Below are positions 17,329-26,388 of a stretch of DNA of 64,000 nucleotides, in pieces. The stretch is from Uliginosibacterium gangwonense DSM 18521 (GTDB taxonomy: Bacteria > Pseudomonadota > Gammaproteobacteria > Burkholderiales > Rhodocyclaceae), in contig NZ_KB892865.1 in assembly GCF_000373965.1 (NCBI RefSeq), forward strand, positions 139,338-203,337, written 5' to 3'. Every line of letters starts with the position of its first letter. Within the stretch, counting starts at the first letter, position 1. The notes under the pieces were generated by a model that made no database searches, was not told the origin of the DNA, and saw nothing but the letters and a program-made list of their open reading frames with translations. The position numbers were made by a program, and so were the translations under genes.

Positions 17329-18369
17329 ATGTCCACACCCCTAAGAGTCGGTATCGTCGGTTACGGCTTTGCCACAAGCACTTTCCACGCCCCCTTGATT
17401 GCAGCCGTCCCCGGCTTGGCGCTAACTGCCATCTCCAGCAGTGACACCACAAAAGTACACAAGGATTGGCCACAAGTGGAAGCTGAGTCTTCGTCAGAGG
17501 CTTTGTTTGCGCGAGCGGATATCGACCTGGTCGTCATCCCCACCCCCAACACAACCCATGCACCCTTGGCTCGCGCCGCATTGGAAGCAGGCAAGCATGT
17601 GGTGGTGGACAAACCCTTCACCATCACCTTGGCAGAGGCCGAAGAGTTGTGCGCCGTCGCCAAGCGTTGTGGCAAGCTGCTATCGGTGTTCCACAATCGA
17701 CGTTGGGACGCTGATTTCCTCACCCTGCGTAAGCTCATCGCCAGCGGCGAACTGGGTGAGATTATGCATTTTGAATCGCACTTCGACCGCTATCGGCCGG
17801 AAGTCCGCCAACGCTGGCGCGAACAGGCACTGCCGGGTTCTGGCTTGTGGTACGACCTGGGCGCGCATCTGCTGGATCAAACCATCCAACTATTTGGCAT
17901 GCCTGAGGCCATCTCGGTGGATACCGCCATCCAGCGTACCGGCGCGCAAGCCGATGATTGGTTTCACGCCCTGCTGCGCTACGGCGAGCGCCGTGTAATT
18001 CTGCACGCCAGCGCCCTGGTTCCGCGCCTCGGACCACGGTTTGCGGTACATGGCACGCAGGGCAGCTTCATCAAGTATGGCCTGGACACGCAGGAAGATG
18101 CGCTCAAAGCAGGCGCCCGTCCCCCCGCAGCTAACTGGGGACATGATCCGTTGAAGGCGGAAATCACCGTCTGGGCACAGGGCGAACGCACATCACGCGA
18201 AGAGTACTGCGAACTGGGCAATTACCCTGCCTATTACACAGCCATCAGGGACGCAATCCAGAGCGGCACCCCCAACCCGGTTCCAGCGGAAGATGCCATT
18301 CAGGTGATGCGCCTGATTGAAGCGGGCATTGCCAGCATACGCGAACGCAGAGAAATACCCTTCGCATAA
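17329..18369 (+). CDS. Gfo/Idh/MocA-family oxidoreductase
   Basis: A 346-aa NAD(P)-dependent oxidoreductase. The Rossmann fold opens with RVGIVGYGFATSTFHAPLI (residues 5-23); the family motif is AGKHVVVDKPFTI (about 87-99), with Lys as the conserved catalytic residue. The C-terminal half contains GLWYDLGAHLLDQ, the typical active-site loop with Asp and His. It resembles the YdgJ/YhhX group of sugar or inositol dehydrogenases. It starts about 85 bp after the lipoprotein gene. Confidence 0.9.
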   Translation: MSTPLRVGIVGYGFATSTFHAPLIAAVPGLALTAISSSDTTKVHKDWPQVEAESSSEALFARADIDLVVIPTPNTTHAPLARAALEAGKHVVVDKPFTITLAEAEELCAVAKRCGKLLSVFHNRRWDADFLTLRKLIASGELGEIMHFESHFDRYRPEVRQRWREQALPGSGLWYDLGAHLLDQTIQLFGMPEAISVDTAIQRTGAQADDWFHALLRYGERRVILHASALVPRLGPRFAVHGTQGSFIKYGLDTQEDALKAGARPPAANWGHDPLKAEITVWAQGERTSREEYCELGNYPAYYTAIRDAIQSGTPNPVPAEDAIQVMRLIEAGIASIRERREIPFA

Positions 18370-18379
18370 ACATGCGATC

Positions 18380-18412
18380 AGACAAAAGAGCGCATCAAGC
18401 GTTCTTTTGTCT
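18380..18412. terminator. Bidirectional terminator
   Basis: Inverted repeat AGACAAAAGAGCGC / GCGTTCTTTTGTCT (one mismatch), loop ATCAA. It serves the rightward oxidoreductase gene; the stop codon of the leftward SemiSWEET gene lies in its loop. Confidence 0.7.
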
Positions 18413-18667
18413 GTTTTCGAACCACATTTTCATCCCCAGTACAGCGCTGGCAAGCAGCAGGGTGACAAGGTTGGACACCACCACCGGCATGGAATTGACC
18501 ACCAGGCCGTAGACCAGCCACAGGGCAACCCCGACGATAAAAACGCTGTACATGCCAATCGAAATATCCTGCGCCGAGCGGGTGCGCCATACCTGAAGAA
18601 CCTGCGGAATAAAGGCCACCGTGGTGCAAGTGCCTGCGACCAGCCCCAGAATGTTGATTGTATCCAC
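18395..18667 (-). CDS. SemiSWEET / PQ-loop sugar transporter
   Basis: A 90-aa membrane protein with three hydrophobic helices and the PQ motif (AFIPQVLQVWRT, near residue 20), the size and pattern of bacterial SemiSWEETs, which dimerise to move sugars. The second and third helices are at about residues 37-58 and 63-82. Its neighbours (sugar-type oxidoreductase, HAD phosphatase, GH3 enzyme) fit sugar uptake. The gene ends inside a terminator hairpin. Confidence 0.85.
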   Translation of the reverse strand: MDTINILGLVAGTCTTVAFIPQVLQVWRTRSAQDISIGMYSVFIVGVALWLVYGLVVNSMPVVVSNLVTLLLASAVLGMKMWFENRQKNA

Positions 18668-18685
18668 GAAAAAATTCCTGAAAAG

Positions 18686-19330
18686 CTACAAATGAATCGC
18701 TATTTTCAGCCGATCCTGCATGTCAACCCGCACGCACGCAAAATCCTGAATACGTGCGAGCACGCCTGGGCGTAGTGCCGGGCCATTGCCCACCACAACC
18801 ACCCTACACCCTGCCGCCAACGCACTTTGCACACCCGCTTCGGAATCCTCGAATACCACGCATTCGGCGGGCGCCATCCCCAAAGCCGCCGCCCCGGCCA
18901 GAAAAGGGTCTGGCGCCGGCTTGCCGGGACGCCCAGGCTGCGCGGTAATGGCGACACGCGGATACGGCAGATGGCAATGCACAAAGCGGAAACGTGCAGT
19001 CTCCTCCACGGCCGAAGTCACCAAGGCCCAGCGATCCGGTGGCAAGCTCGCCAGAATCTCTGCTGCACCCGGCATGGGTTTCTGCCCGCCATCCACGTTA
19101 CGCACAAAATCCTCCAGACGAGCGATTTCGTACTCTAGATCCAGATGCGGAGCGACTTTCGAGATCGTGGAGCGACTTGGTGTTCCGTGGCAGATCCGCA
19201 TCACCTCATCAAGATCAGCCCCCGTATCCGCGCACCACGCCTGCCAAGCCAGCGTGACACACAGATTGGAATCCACCAGGGTTCCATCCATATCAAACAG
19301 AATCGCACTCGCCACAATCACCTGCATCAT
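18686..19330 (-). CDS. HAD-superfamily sugar-phosphatase-like hydrolase
   Basis: A 214-aa HAD-IA hydrolase. Motif I DMDGTLVDS (Asp13/Asp15), motif II LVTSA, motif III Lys in GRPGKPAPDPF and motif IV VFEDSEAGV are all present, with a small helical cap, as in beta-phosphoglucomutase-like phosphatases such as YfbT/HxpA that remove phosphate from hexose phosphates. It lies 18 bp upstream of the SemiSWEET gene on the same strand and may be cotranscribed with it. Confidence 0.85.
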   Translation of the reverse strand: MMQVIVASAILFDMDGTLVDSNLCVTLAWQAWCADTGADLDEVMRICHGTPSRSTISKVAPHLDLEYEIARLEDFVRNVDGGQKPMPGAAEILASLPPDRWALVTSAVEETARFRFVHCHLPYPRVAITAQPGRPGKPAPDPFLAGAAALGMAPAECVVFEDSEAGVQSALAAGCRVVVVGNGPALRPGVLARIQDFACVRVDMQDRLKIAIHL

Positions 19331-19445
19331 TCGCTTCCAAAAATCCTCTATCTGTACGATAAGCCCACTTCAGTCCACTTTCTTTGCGCCAGAGCGCAAT
19401 TTTGTCTACTATTAGCTCAACTTAAGACTTCTTGGCTTTTGCATC

Positions 19446-20402
19446 ATGCTCACACGGGAGATTGTTGGTAGAACTTTTGGCCAGAACTGGCACCACGTAG
19501 ACCTGCTCTCCGAGCGCTCCACCTTCTTTTGGCACTATCACCCGGAGTTTGAACTCACGCTGACCCTGGATGGCAATGGCCTGCGCTACATCGGCAGCGA
19601 TGTTTCGGCCTTTGGCGAACTCGATCTGGCCTTGGTGGCCTCCAATCAGGCCCACACCTGGGACACCACCCCGCGTGAGGATGGCCGCATCCAGCATATC
19701 CAGGTGGTATTTTTTACGCGGGAATGGCTGGAGTCCCTAGCAATCGGCCCACTGCCAGAGCTGACAGGGTTTCTCTCCTGGCTCAATGGCATCCGCCAAG
19801 GGGTTGTATTCAGCCAGGACTGTATCCGGCAGCTACTCCCCGCATTTGAGCGCCTGCGCCAATGCCGTGATCTGGCACGCCTGAGTTGCCTGATGGAGAT
19901 TTTCGATGCCTTGCCGCGCGACCTGGAGGCCCGTCATCTGGGCAAACGGGGGGTATCGGAGAGCAATGACAAACGCCTGGAAATCGCCTTGCGCTTCATC
20001 CAGGAGAATTATCGCCAGCCCCTCAATCTTATCCAAGTCGCACAAACCGCCAACACCAGCGAAGCCACACTCAAAAGGCTATTCCGGCAGCATTTGAATC
20101 TGAGTGTAACGGAACTCCTGATTCACCTGCGCATCAGCCATGCCTGTAACCTGTTGATTGCAGGTGATCTGCCCATCCAACTGGTGGCAGAGGAAGCGGG
20201 CTTCCCCAACCCGAGCCACTTCTACCGCCAGTTCAAGATGCAGCGCGGCATGTCTCCGGCGCAATTCCGCCAGCGGCATCATCTACGCCAAATGGATAAG
20301 GAAGACATGCCGCCAACAGAGGGCTTCCGCACACAAGACGGTCACCCGCTGCAAGCGCCGGATGTATCAGACGAGCAGCGGATTCAGTTGCTCAGACCGT
20401 AG
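19446..20402 (+). CDS. AraC-family transcriptional regulator
   Basis: A 318-aa regulator with an N-terminal cupin sugar-sensing domain (FWHYHPEFELTLTLDGNG near residues 25-40) and a C-terminal double helix-turn-helix (about 178-275): LNLIQVAQTANTSEATLKRLFRQ and LVAEEAGFPNPSHFYRQFK. The last ~40 residues are a polar tail. It is divergent from the HAD gene and convergent with the GH3 gene, with coding ends overlapping by 19 bp. A role in controlling the local sugar genes is inferred. Confidence 0.9.
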   Translation: MLTREIVGRTFGQNWHHVDLLSERSTFFWHYHPEFELTLTLDGNGLRYIGSDVSAFGELDLALVASNQAHTWDTTPREDGRIQHIQVVFFTREWLESLAIGPLPELTGFLSWLNGIRQGVVFSQDCIRQLLPAFERLRQCRDLARLSCLMEIFDALPRDLEARHLGKRGVSESNDKRLEIALRFIQENYRQPLNLIQVAQTANTSEATLKRLFRQHLNLSVTELLIHLRISHACNLLIAGDLPIQLVAEEAGFPNPSHFYRQFKMQRGMSPAQFRQRHHLRQMDKEDMPPTEGFRTQDGHPLQAPDVSDEQRIQLLRP

Positions 20403-22270
20403 CCCACCTCAAAAAGCAAACTCGCCTTACGTGCCTCAACAGGTGCCGAGGCGGGCAAAAAACCCGCTGCATCGCGTGGCCATGCATACGGCAATTTGCC
20501 CACGAATGGCGCATCACCAAACAGCACATCCGCCACGCCTTCACCCTCGCTGCCCGGTAGCCATGCTGCCACCACCGCGTCGCTTTGCGCCAGCGCATCA
20601 CCAAGAATCAGCGGGCGCCCACTCACCAACACCAGCACCAACTTACGGGCAAGAGGCCGCAACGTAGCGATCTGGCGCAGGTCTGCCGCGCTCAACATGA
20701 GCCCCTCCGCCATGCGGTCGCCCAACCATTCTGCATAGGGTGGCTCACCCACGAAGACCAGGGCAACATCCGCCGGAGCTTTGGCACTGACCGCACTCTT
20801 GCTGAAATCCCCCTCCTCGCGGTAATCCACCTTGGCACTCGGCCCCGCAACTTGCCTGATGCCATCCACGATCGTGGTTGCGCCGGGCAGGCGGCTGTTA
20901 TTACCGGCAAAACCCTGCCATTCCAAAGTCCAGCCGCCAGACTGCAAACCCAAGTCATTGGCATGCCGCCCAGCCACAATGATATGCTGATCGCGTTTAA
21001 GCGGCAAAGCACCTCCATTCTTAAGCAACACCAATGATTTGCGAACTGCCTCGCGCGCTACCGCACGGTGTTCCGGGCTTCCCACCAGCGCCTTGGCTTC
21101 GGCAATCGGGCCGTCATGCTCAAACAGCCCCATTTCAAACTTCACCCGCAGGATGTTGGCAACCGCTTCATTGATTCGCGCTTGGGAAACTTTGTTCTGC
21201 TCCACGTTCTGGCGCATCAGGCGCAGCACTTCAGCCGTCTTGGAAGGCTCCATGAACACATCTACCCCCGCATTGGTGGCCAGTGCCAATTGCTCACCAA
21301 AACCATTGGCGGGCAGGTATTGCAGCGCCTCCCAATCCGTCACCACCAAACCATTAAATCCCAATTGCTTGCGCAGCACATCCGTCAGCAATTTGCCATT
21401 GGCATGCATTTTGACCCCATTCCAGCTACTGAAAGACGGCATCACGCTACGGGCACCCGCATCAATCTGCGCCTTGTAGGGAGGCAGGAAACGCGCCAGC
21501 AGCGCAGCTTCATCACCACGGGTGTCCCCACGGTCCATGATTGGCGCCTGCCCCGTTGGCGTAGGCATTTTGGCCGATTGATAGGCCACACCGCCATCCC
21601 CCAGATAGTGCTTGGCGGTCACAATCGGATGCGGAGCCCCTTGCCCAAACACCTCCAGCCCCGACTGGAAACCTTTGCTATAGGCCGTGGCAAGACGTGT
21701 CGTCAGCTTGGTATCCTCGCCCAAAGCCTCATAGGCGCGCCCCCAGCGAATATCATCCACCACGGCAACCACGGGCGCGAAGTTCCAATAAACCCCTGCA
21801 GCACTCATCTCGCGCGCGGTAATCTGGCCGATCCGGCGCATCAAATCCTCATCACGCGCGGCGCCAAGCCCCACTTGCTGCGGAAAAATCGTCGCCGTGG
21901 GCAACAACTGGAAGCCATGAACTGAATCAATTCCATACAACACGGGGATACCTAAACGGGTGGCATGGGCCGCTTCCTGGTATCCCTTCATCATTTTCAC
22001 CCAACCATCCACCGTATTGGGTGACGGCACACTCCCCCCGCCGGACAGCAGCGTGCCCATATTGAGTTGGCGCACCTGATCAGGCTTCACCCAATCCCGC
22101 CCGCCCATCAGCATCTGGCCCAGTTTTTCATCCAGGCTCATGCGCGCCAACAAATCCTGCACGCGCTTTGCGACCGGCAATGCAGGGTTTTGGTAAGGAA
22201 GCACATCGGCGAGAAGCGCCGGTGAACAGACGAACAGACACAACACAGAAAGCAGCTTCGGCAAACGCAT
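20384..22270 (-). CDS. Secreted glycoside hydrolase family 3 (beta-glucosidase-like)
   Basis: A 628-aa GH3 enzyme with a signal peptide (residues 1-21, ending SPALLA), so periplasmic or exported. The (beta/alpha)8 domain has GIPVLYGIDSVHG and the substrate-binding KHYLGDGG; the nucleophile Asp is in LVVTDWEAL (about residue 310). The second domain follows (KSLVLLKNGGALPL) and the protein ends with the LPYAWPRD and EVGYGLSN segments typical of beta-glucosidases. It releases glucose from beta-glucans or cello-oligosaccharides. A palindromic operator candidate lies 24 bp upstream of the start. Confidence 0.93.
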   Translation of the reverse strand: MRLPKLLSVLCLFVCSPALLADVLPYQNPALPVAKRVQDLLARMSLDEKLGQMLMGGRDWVKPDQVRQLNMGTLLSGGGSVPSPNTVDGWVKMMKGYQEAAHATRLGIPVLYGIDSVHGFQLLPTATIFPQQVGLGAARDEDLMRRIGQITAREMSAAGVYWNFAPVVAVVDDIRWGRAYEALGEDTKLTTRLATAYSKGFQSGLEVFGQGAPHPIVTAKHYLGDGGVAYQSAKMPTPTGQAPIMDRGDTRGDEAALLARFLPPYKAQIDAGARSVMPSFSSWNGVKMHANGKLLTDVLRKQLGFNGLVVTDWEALQYLPANGFGEQLALATNAGVDVFMEPSKTAEVLRLMRQNVEQNKVSQARINEAVANILRVKFEMGLFEHDGPIAEAKALVGSPEHRAVAREAVRKSLVLLKNGGALPLKRDQHIIVAGRHANDLGLQSGGWTLEWQGFAGNNSRLPGATTIVDGIRQVAGPSAKVDYREEGDFSKSAVSAKAPADVALVFVGEPPYAEWLGDRMAEGLMLSAADLRQIATLRPLARKLVLVLVSGRPLILGDALAQSDAVVAAWLPGSEGEGVADVLFGDAPFVGKLPYAWPRDAAGFLPASAPVEARKASLLFEVGYGLSN

Positions 22271-22637
22271 CAGATCCCCCTATGAATCAATCGTGGAACG
22301 TTTCTGAAAACGTTACCATGATGCACCTATCCCATGGGGGGAGGTCAAGCCTCAAGCGATGGCATTACGGGCATTCCCTTATCGCTATGCGGGTCTCCAA
22401 ACCATGCTGGCCGGACCTGATGGCCGAATACGTGCTTCCACAAGATCAATCAGGCGAGCCTGTAGATGTCTATTAATAAAATCACGGGTGCCAAGGGAAT
22501 ACTACGACCTACCTCCATCATCAAACTCGCGGCAACTCGAATGGCATATACAAAAAGGGGCTACCAAATTCAGATTTTGCTTTGTACGCCCATCGGGATA
22601 GACTCACCCCTTGGCTATTCCCACGCATTTCCACTCC
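22271..22637. other. Gene-free 367-bp gap between GH3 gene and bioA
   Basis: Holds the operator candidate at 22294-22318 near the GH3 start. On the bioA side only a weak sigma-70 match is seen: TTGCTT (22577-22582), 16 bases, TAGACT (22599-22604). No convincing ORF, RNA gene or riboswitch was recognised, and no BirA-type biotin operator. Confidence 0.5.
22294..22318. promoter_or_regulatory. Palindromic operator candidate upstream of GH3
   Basis: TGG, then AACGTT, six bases TCTGAA, AACGTT, then ACCA. The two AACGTT palindromes six bases apart resemble the operators of LacI-family or related sugar regulators. It lies 24-48 bp before the GH3 start codon, in promoter position. Confidence 0.4.
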
Positions 22638-23945
22638 ATGACCTTGCTTGAACGTTCCCTCGCCGCTGTCTGGCATCCTTGCACCCAGATGAAGCAGCAC
22701 GAAACCCTGCCCCTAATCCCGATTGTGCGAGGTGAAGGCCCCTGGCTTTACGCAGAAGATGGCAGCCGCTATCTGGATGCCGTGAGTTCATGGTGGGTGA
22801 ATCTGTTCGGCCACTGCAACGCCCACATCAATCAGCGCCTGCGTGAGCAGCTCGAACGCCTGGAACACGTCATCCTTGCCGGTTTCACCCATGAGCCGGT
22901 GGTGCGCCTGTCTGAAGAACTGGCCGCACTCACCGGGCATGCGCTGGGGCACGCTTTCTACGCCTCGGATGGTGCCTCCGCCACCGAGATTGCCCTCAAG
23001 ATGAGCATGCACTACTGGCGCAACAGCGGGCAAACGGAAAAGACCCGCTTTGTGAGCCTTGCGGGCAGCTACCACGGTGAAACCGTGGGGGCGCTGGCAG
23101 TGACCGACATCGCCCTGTTCCGCGAATCCTACGCCCCACTGGTGCGTGCCGCCGCTACAGTACCCTCGCCCGATGCGCGCCAAGCCCAGCCCGGTGAAAC
23201 CGCCCGTGCCGTGGCGCTACGCGCTGCCGCCGCACTGGAAGGCTGGCTTGCCGAGCATCACCGGGAAACCGCTGCCTTGATCGTGGAACCGCTGGTGCAA
23301 TGTGCCACCGGCATGGCGATGTACGACCCCGAATACCTGCGCCAAGCCCGTGCGCTATGCGACAAATATGGTGTTCACCTGATCGCTGACGAAATTGCCG
23401 TCGGCTGTGGCCGCACCGGCAGCTTCTTTGCGTGCGAATCCGCAGGCATCTGGCCGGACTTTCTGTGTCTCTCCAAAGGCATATCCGGCGGGTATCTGCC
23501 GCTGTCTTTAGTGCTGACAACCGATCAGGTCTATCAGGCTTTTTATGCCGATGAAGTGACTCGTGGTTTTCTCCACTCGCACTCCTACACCGGCAACCCG
23601 CTCGCCTGCACCGCAGCACTTGCCACGTTGGAAATCTTCCGCGATGGAAAGGTGATTGAGCGAAACAAGGAGCGCGCAAGCTGGCTTGCGCAAGCGGCTG
23701 ATCTCTTGGCGGAACACCCGGCTGTGCGCCACCTGCGCCAACAAGGCATGATTTTGGCATTCGATGCGGAAGGCGCAAGCCCAGGCTTCGCCCAACGTTT
23801 CCATCAGGCCGCACTTGCCGAAGGCATTTTGCTCCGCCCGATTGGCAACACGATCTACTGGATGCCGCCGTATGTACTCACGCAGAAGCAATGCCAATAT
23901 TTAGGTGTGCAAACACTGCAAGCCTTGTCGAAGGCTTTGTCATAA
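22638..23945 (+). CDS. bioA: Adenosylmethionine-8-amino-7-oxononanoate aminotransferase BioA
   Basis: A 435-aa PLP enzyme converting KAPA to DAPA with S-adenosylmethionine as amino donor, the third dedicated step of biotin synthesis. Diagnostic features are AVWHPCTQMKQHE at the N-terminus, SSWWVNLFGH, SYHGETVGALAVTD, the Asp of LIADEIAVGCGRTG, and the PLP lysine in LCLSKGISGGYLPLS. ATG 22638 gives the usual BioA opening; a TTG nine codons upstream is less likely. No other bio gene is adjacent. A strong terminator follows. Confidence 0.95.
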   Translation: MTLLERSLAAVWHPCTQMKQHETLPLIPIVRGEGPWLYAEDGSRYLDAVSSWWVNLFGHCNAHINQRLREQLERLEHVILAGFTHEPVVRLSEELAALTGHALGHAFYASDGASATEIALKMSMHYWRNSGQTEKTRFVSLAGSYHGETVGALAVTDIALFRESYAPLVRAAATVPSPDARQAQPGETARAVALRAAAALEGWLAEHHRETAALIVEPLVQCATGMAMYDPEYLRQARALCDKYGVHLIADEIAVGCGRTGSFFACESAGIWPDFLCLSKGISGGYLPLSLVLTTDQVYQAFYADEVTRGFLHSHSYTGNPLACTAALATLEIFRDGKVIERNKERASWLAQAADLLAEHPAVRHLRQQGMILAFDAEGASPGFAQRFHQAALAEGILLRPIGNTIYWMPPYVLTQKQCQYLGVQTLQALSKALS

Positions 23946-23960
23946 GCAGAACAGCCCAAT

Positions 23961-23988
23961 AAAAAAGAGGCCGTTTGGCCTCTTTTTT
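23961..23988. terminator. Bidirectional terminator between bioA and hisD
   Basis: Perfect 12-bp stem AAAAAAGAGGCC / GGCCTCTTTTTT with loop GTTT, giving T-tracts on both strands, between two convergent genes. Confidence 0.95.
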
Positions 23989-24009
23989 ATTTGCAGCAAA
24001 GTCCGCAGA

Positions 24010-25314
24010 TTACTTGCGATACTCTGCCGACTTGGCGTGTGCCTGCAAGCCTTCGCCATAGGCCAGCGTGGCGGCAACCGGGGCCAGCTCAGCCGCGCCT
24101 GCGGGCGACATGTGAATGATGCTGGTACGCTTCTGGAAGTCATACACGCCCAGGGGCGAGGAGAAGCGGGCGCTGCGCATGGTGGGCAACACGTGGTTCG
24201 GCCCGGCGCAATAATCGCCAAGAGATTCCACCGAGCAGTGGCCGACGAAAATGGCGCCGGCATGGCGGATTTTTTCGACCCAGGGTTCCGCGTGCTCAAT
24301 CGCTAGTTCCAGGTGTTCCGGGGCGATACGGTTGGCAATCGCGCAGGCTTCGTCCAGATCGGCCACCTTGATCAGCGCGCCACGATTGGCAAGCGAGGCT
24401 GCGATGATGTCACGGCGCGGCATCTCCGGCAGTAGCCGGGCGATGGAGGCTGCGACGGCATCAATGAATTTGGCATCTGTGCACAGCAGGATGGATTGCG
24501 CGACTTCGTCGTGCTCGGCCTGCGCAAACAAATCCATGGCCACCCAGTCCGGGTTGCCAGTGCCATCGGAAATGATGAGCACTTCCGAGGGGCCCGCCAC
24601 CATATCGATGCCGACGGTACCGAACACGCGGCGCTTGGCTTCGGCCACATAGGCGTTGCCGGGGCCTACGATCTTGTCGACTTGCGGCATGCTTTGCGTG
24701 CCGTAGGCCAGCGCAGCCACGGCCTGTGCACCACCAATCGTGAACACACGATCCACGCCGGTAATGGCAGCAGCAGCCAGCACCAAGGGGTTACGCTCGC
24801 CACGCGGGGTGGGTGTAACCATGATGAGTTCGCCCACACCGGCCACCTTGGCAGGCACGGCATTCATGAGAACCGAGCTGGGATAACTGGCTTTGCCGCC
24901 GGGCACGTAGAGGCCCACGCGATCCAGCGGGGTGACTTTCTGCCCCAGGCGGGTGCCGTTGGCTTCGGTATAGCTCCAGGATTCCAGCCGTTGTTTCTCG
25001 TGATAGCTGCGCACCCGTTCAGCGGCACATTCCAGCGCAGCGCGGCTTTCGGCAGGCAGGGAATCCAGCGCCGCTTGCAGCTCACGGCGCGGAAGCTCCA
25101 ACGCTTCAATGCTTTTGACATTCAGGCCGTCAAAACGGTTGCTATAGTCAATGACTGCGGCATCACCCTGACTGCGCACCGCAGCCAGAATCTCTCCCAC
25201 GGCGTTATTAACGCGGACATCCGTGCTGTTATCAAAGGCCAGCAAAGCATCCAGCGTGGCGGTGAAATCAGCCGTTCGAGAATCCAAACGGCGGATCAAG
25301 GCTTGCGTGCTCAT
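24010..25314 (-). CDS. hisD: Histidinol dehydrogenase HisD
   Basis: A 434-aa enzyme oxidising L-histidinol to histidine with NAD and Zn2+, the final steps of histidine synthesis. Visible are [53 protein letters not shown] with zinc-site residues, and the C-terminal IAPEHLELA and [23 protein letters not shown]. Its start overlaps the hisG stop by ATGA. The usual next gene hisC is not here; a terminator and convergent bioA follow instead. Confidence 0.97.
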   Translation of the reverse strand: MSTQALIRRLDSRTADFTATLDALLAFDNSTDVRVNNAVGEILAAVRSQGDAAVIDYSNRFDGLNVKSIEALELPRRELQAALDSLPAESRAALECAAERVRSYHEKQRLESWSYTEANGTRLGQKVTPLDRVGLYVPGGKASYPSSVLMNAVPAKVAGVGELIMVTPTPRGERNPLVLAAAAITGVDRVFTIGGAQAVAALAYGTQSMPQVDKIVGPGNAYVAEAKRRVFGTVGIDMVAGPSEVLIISDGTGNPDWVAMDLFAQAEHDEVAQSILLCTDAKFIDAVAASIARLLPEMPRRDIIAASLANRGALIKVADLDEACAIANRIAPEHLELAIEHAEPWVEKIRHAGAIFVGHCSVESLGDYCAGPNHVLPTMRSARFSSPLGVYDFQKRTSIIHMSPAGAAELAPVAATLAYGEGLQAHAKSAEYRK

Positions 25315-25955
25315 GGCTTGACGGCCCCTGCAAAGGCTTCAATAATCGGTTGCAACAATTCGCGCTTCATTTTCAGCGCGGCCTGATTGACGACCAGACG
25401 CGAGCTGATCTGCATAATCTCTTCCACCTCGGTTAGCCTGTTGGCGCGCAGCGTACCGCCGGTAGACACAAGGTCGACAATCGCCTCGGCCAAACCCACC
25501 AGCGGGGCCAGTTCCATGGAGCCATACAGCTTGATGAGGTCGACGTGCATACCCTTGGAGGCGAAGTGCTCGCGGGCAATCTTCATGTATTTGGTGGCCA
25601 CTCGAATCCGCGCGCCGCGCTGCACGGCAGCGGCGTAGTCAAAGCCCACAGGCACGGCGACACTCATGCGGCACTTGGCGATGTTCAGATCCACCGGCTG
25701 ATAAAGCCCTGCCCCACCATGCTCAATGAGCACATCTTTGCCCGCAATGCCCAGATCTGCCGCACCGTATTGCACATAGGTGGGTGTATCGGAGGCGCGC
25801 ACGATCACCAGCCGCACTTCCGAGCGATTGGTTTCGATGATGAGCTTGCGCGAGCTTTCCGGGTTTTCCACCGGGACGATGCCCGCAGCCGCCAACAGTG
25901 GCAAGGTTTCTTCAAAGATGCGCCCCTTGGAGAGGGCTAGGGTAATTCCAGTCAC
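25311..25955 (-). CDS. hisG: ATP phosphoribosyltransferase HisG (short form)
   Basis: A 214-aa enzyme for the first, feedback-controlled step of histidine synthesis (ATP plus PRPP). The opening [18 protein letters not shown], the PRPP-related [23 protein letters not shown] and the [17 protein letters not shown] segment identify it. The C-terminal regulatory domain is missing, so it is the short form that needs HisZ, which is not in the window. GTG 25955 is the start: GAGGAAAT lies 7 nt upstream; the longer open frame runs through a terminator. Confidence 0.95.
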   Translation of the reverse strand: MTGITLALSKGRIFEETLPLLAAAGIVPVENPESSRKLIIETNRSEVRLVIVRASDTPTYVQYGAADLGIAGKDVLIEHGGAGLYQPVDLNIAKCRMSVAVPVGFDYAAAVQRGARIRVATKYMKIAREHFASKGMHVDLIKLYGSMELAPLVGLAEAIVDLVSTGGTLRANRLTEVEEIMQISSRLVVNQAALKMKRELLQPIIEAFAGAVKP

Positions 25956-26031
25956 GATAATTTCCTCAATTTGTCCGGAGTTCAGATCAAGGACATGCCG
26001 GACAGCCAGTTTTTTTTCCATCTCAAACATC

Positions 26032-26053
26032 AAAAACCCGGCCAGGCCGGGTT
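26032..26053 (-). terminator. Terminator after the BolA gene
   Basis: On the minus strand: AACCCGGCC / GGCCGGGTT stem followed by TTTTT. It ends the mla-YadGH-BolA transcript before hisG. Confidence 0.85.
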
Positions 26054-26075
26054 GCAATCAGGGTAAGCGTATCCA

Positions 26076-26324
26076 TCAAGCCTGCTGGGCGGCCTGCCAC
26101 TGTTCGGGCGTGTAGGTCTGCAACTGCAAGGCGTGGATTTCGTTGCCCATCAGCGCGCCCAGGGTGGCGTACACCGCCTGATGCTGGCGCACCCGCATTT
26201 TGCCTGCAAAGCTTGCACTGACGACAATGCCGGAGAAGTGTACGCCGTCATCACCTTCGATGGCGACGTATTCGCAGGGCAGGCCTGCCTCGATGAGACG
26301 CTTGATTTCGTTTGCCTGAAACAT
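26076..26324 (-). CDS. BolA/IbaG-family protein
   Basis: An 82-aa BolA-fold protein of the IbaG (YrbA) type: IKRLIEAGLPCEYVAIEGDDGVHFSGIVVS carries the conserved Cys and His used for [2Fe-2S] sharing with monothiol glutaredoxin, and RQHQAVYATLGALMGNEIHALQLQTYTP is the conserved C-terminal helix. It is the last gene before a terminator. In many proteobacteria murA follows ibaG; here it does not. Confidence 0.92.
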   Translation of the reverse strand: MFQANEIKRLIEAGLPCEYVAIEGDDGVHFSGIVVSASFAGKMRVRQHQAVYATLGALMGNEIHALQLQTYTPEQWQAAQQA

Positions 26325-26388
26325 GATCTTCCAAATGCCGGGGGTGGAAACACGGTCGCCTGCCTCTGGGGGCAGGTCGCCAAAGGCA

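Noticed and set aside
22271-22637. Biotin operator or riboswitch upstream of bioA
   Set aside because: No BirA-type palindrome and no conserved structured element were seen.
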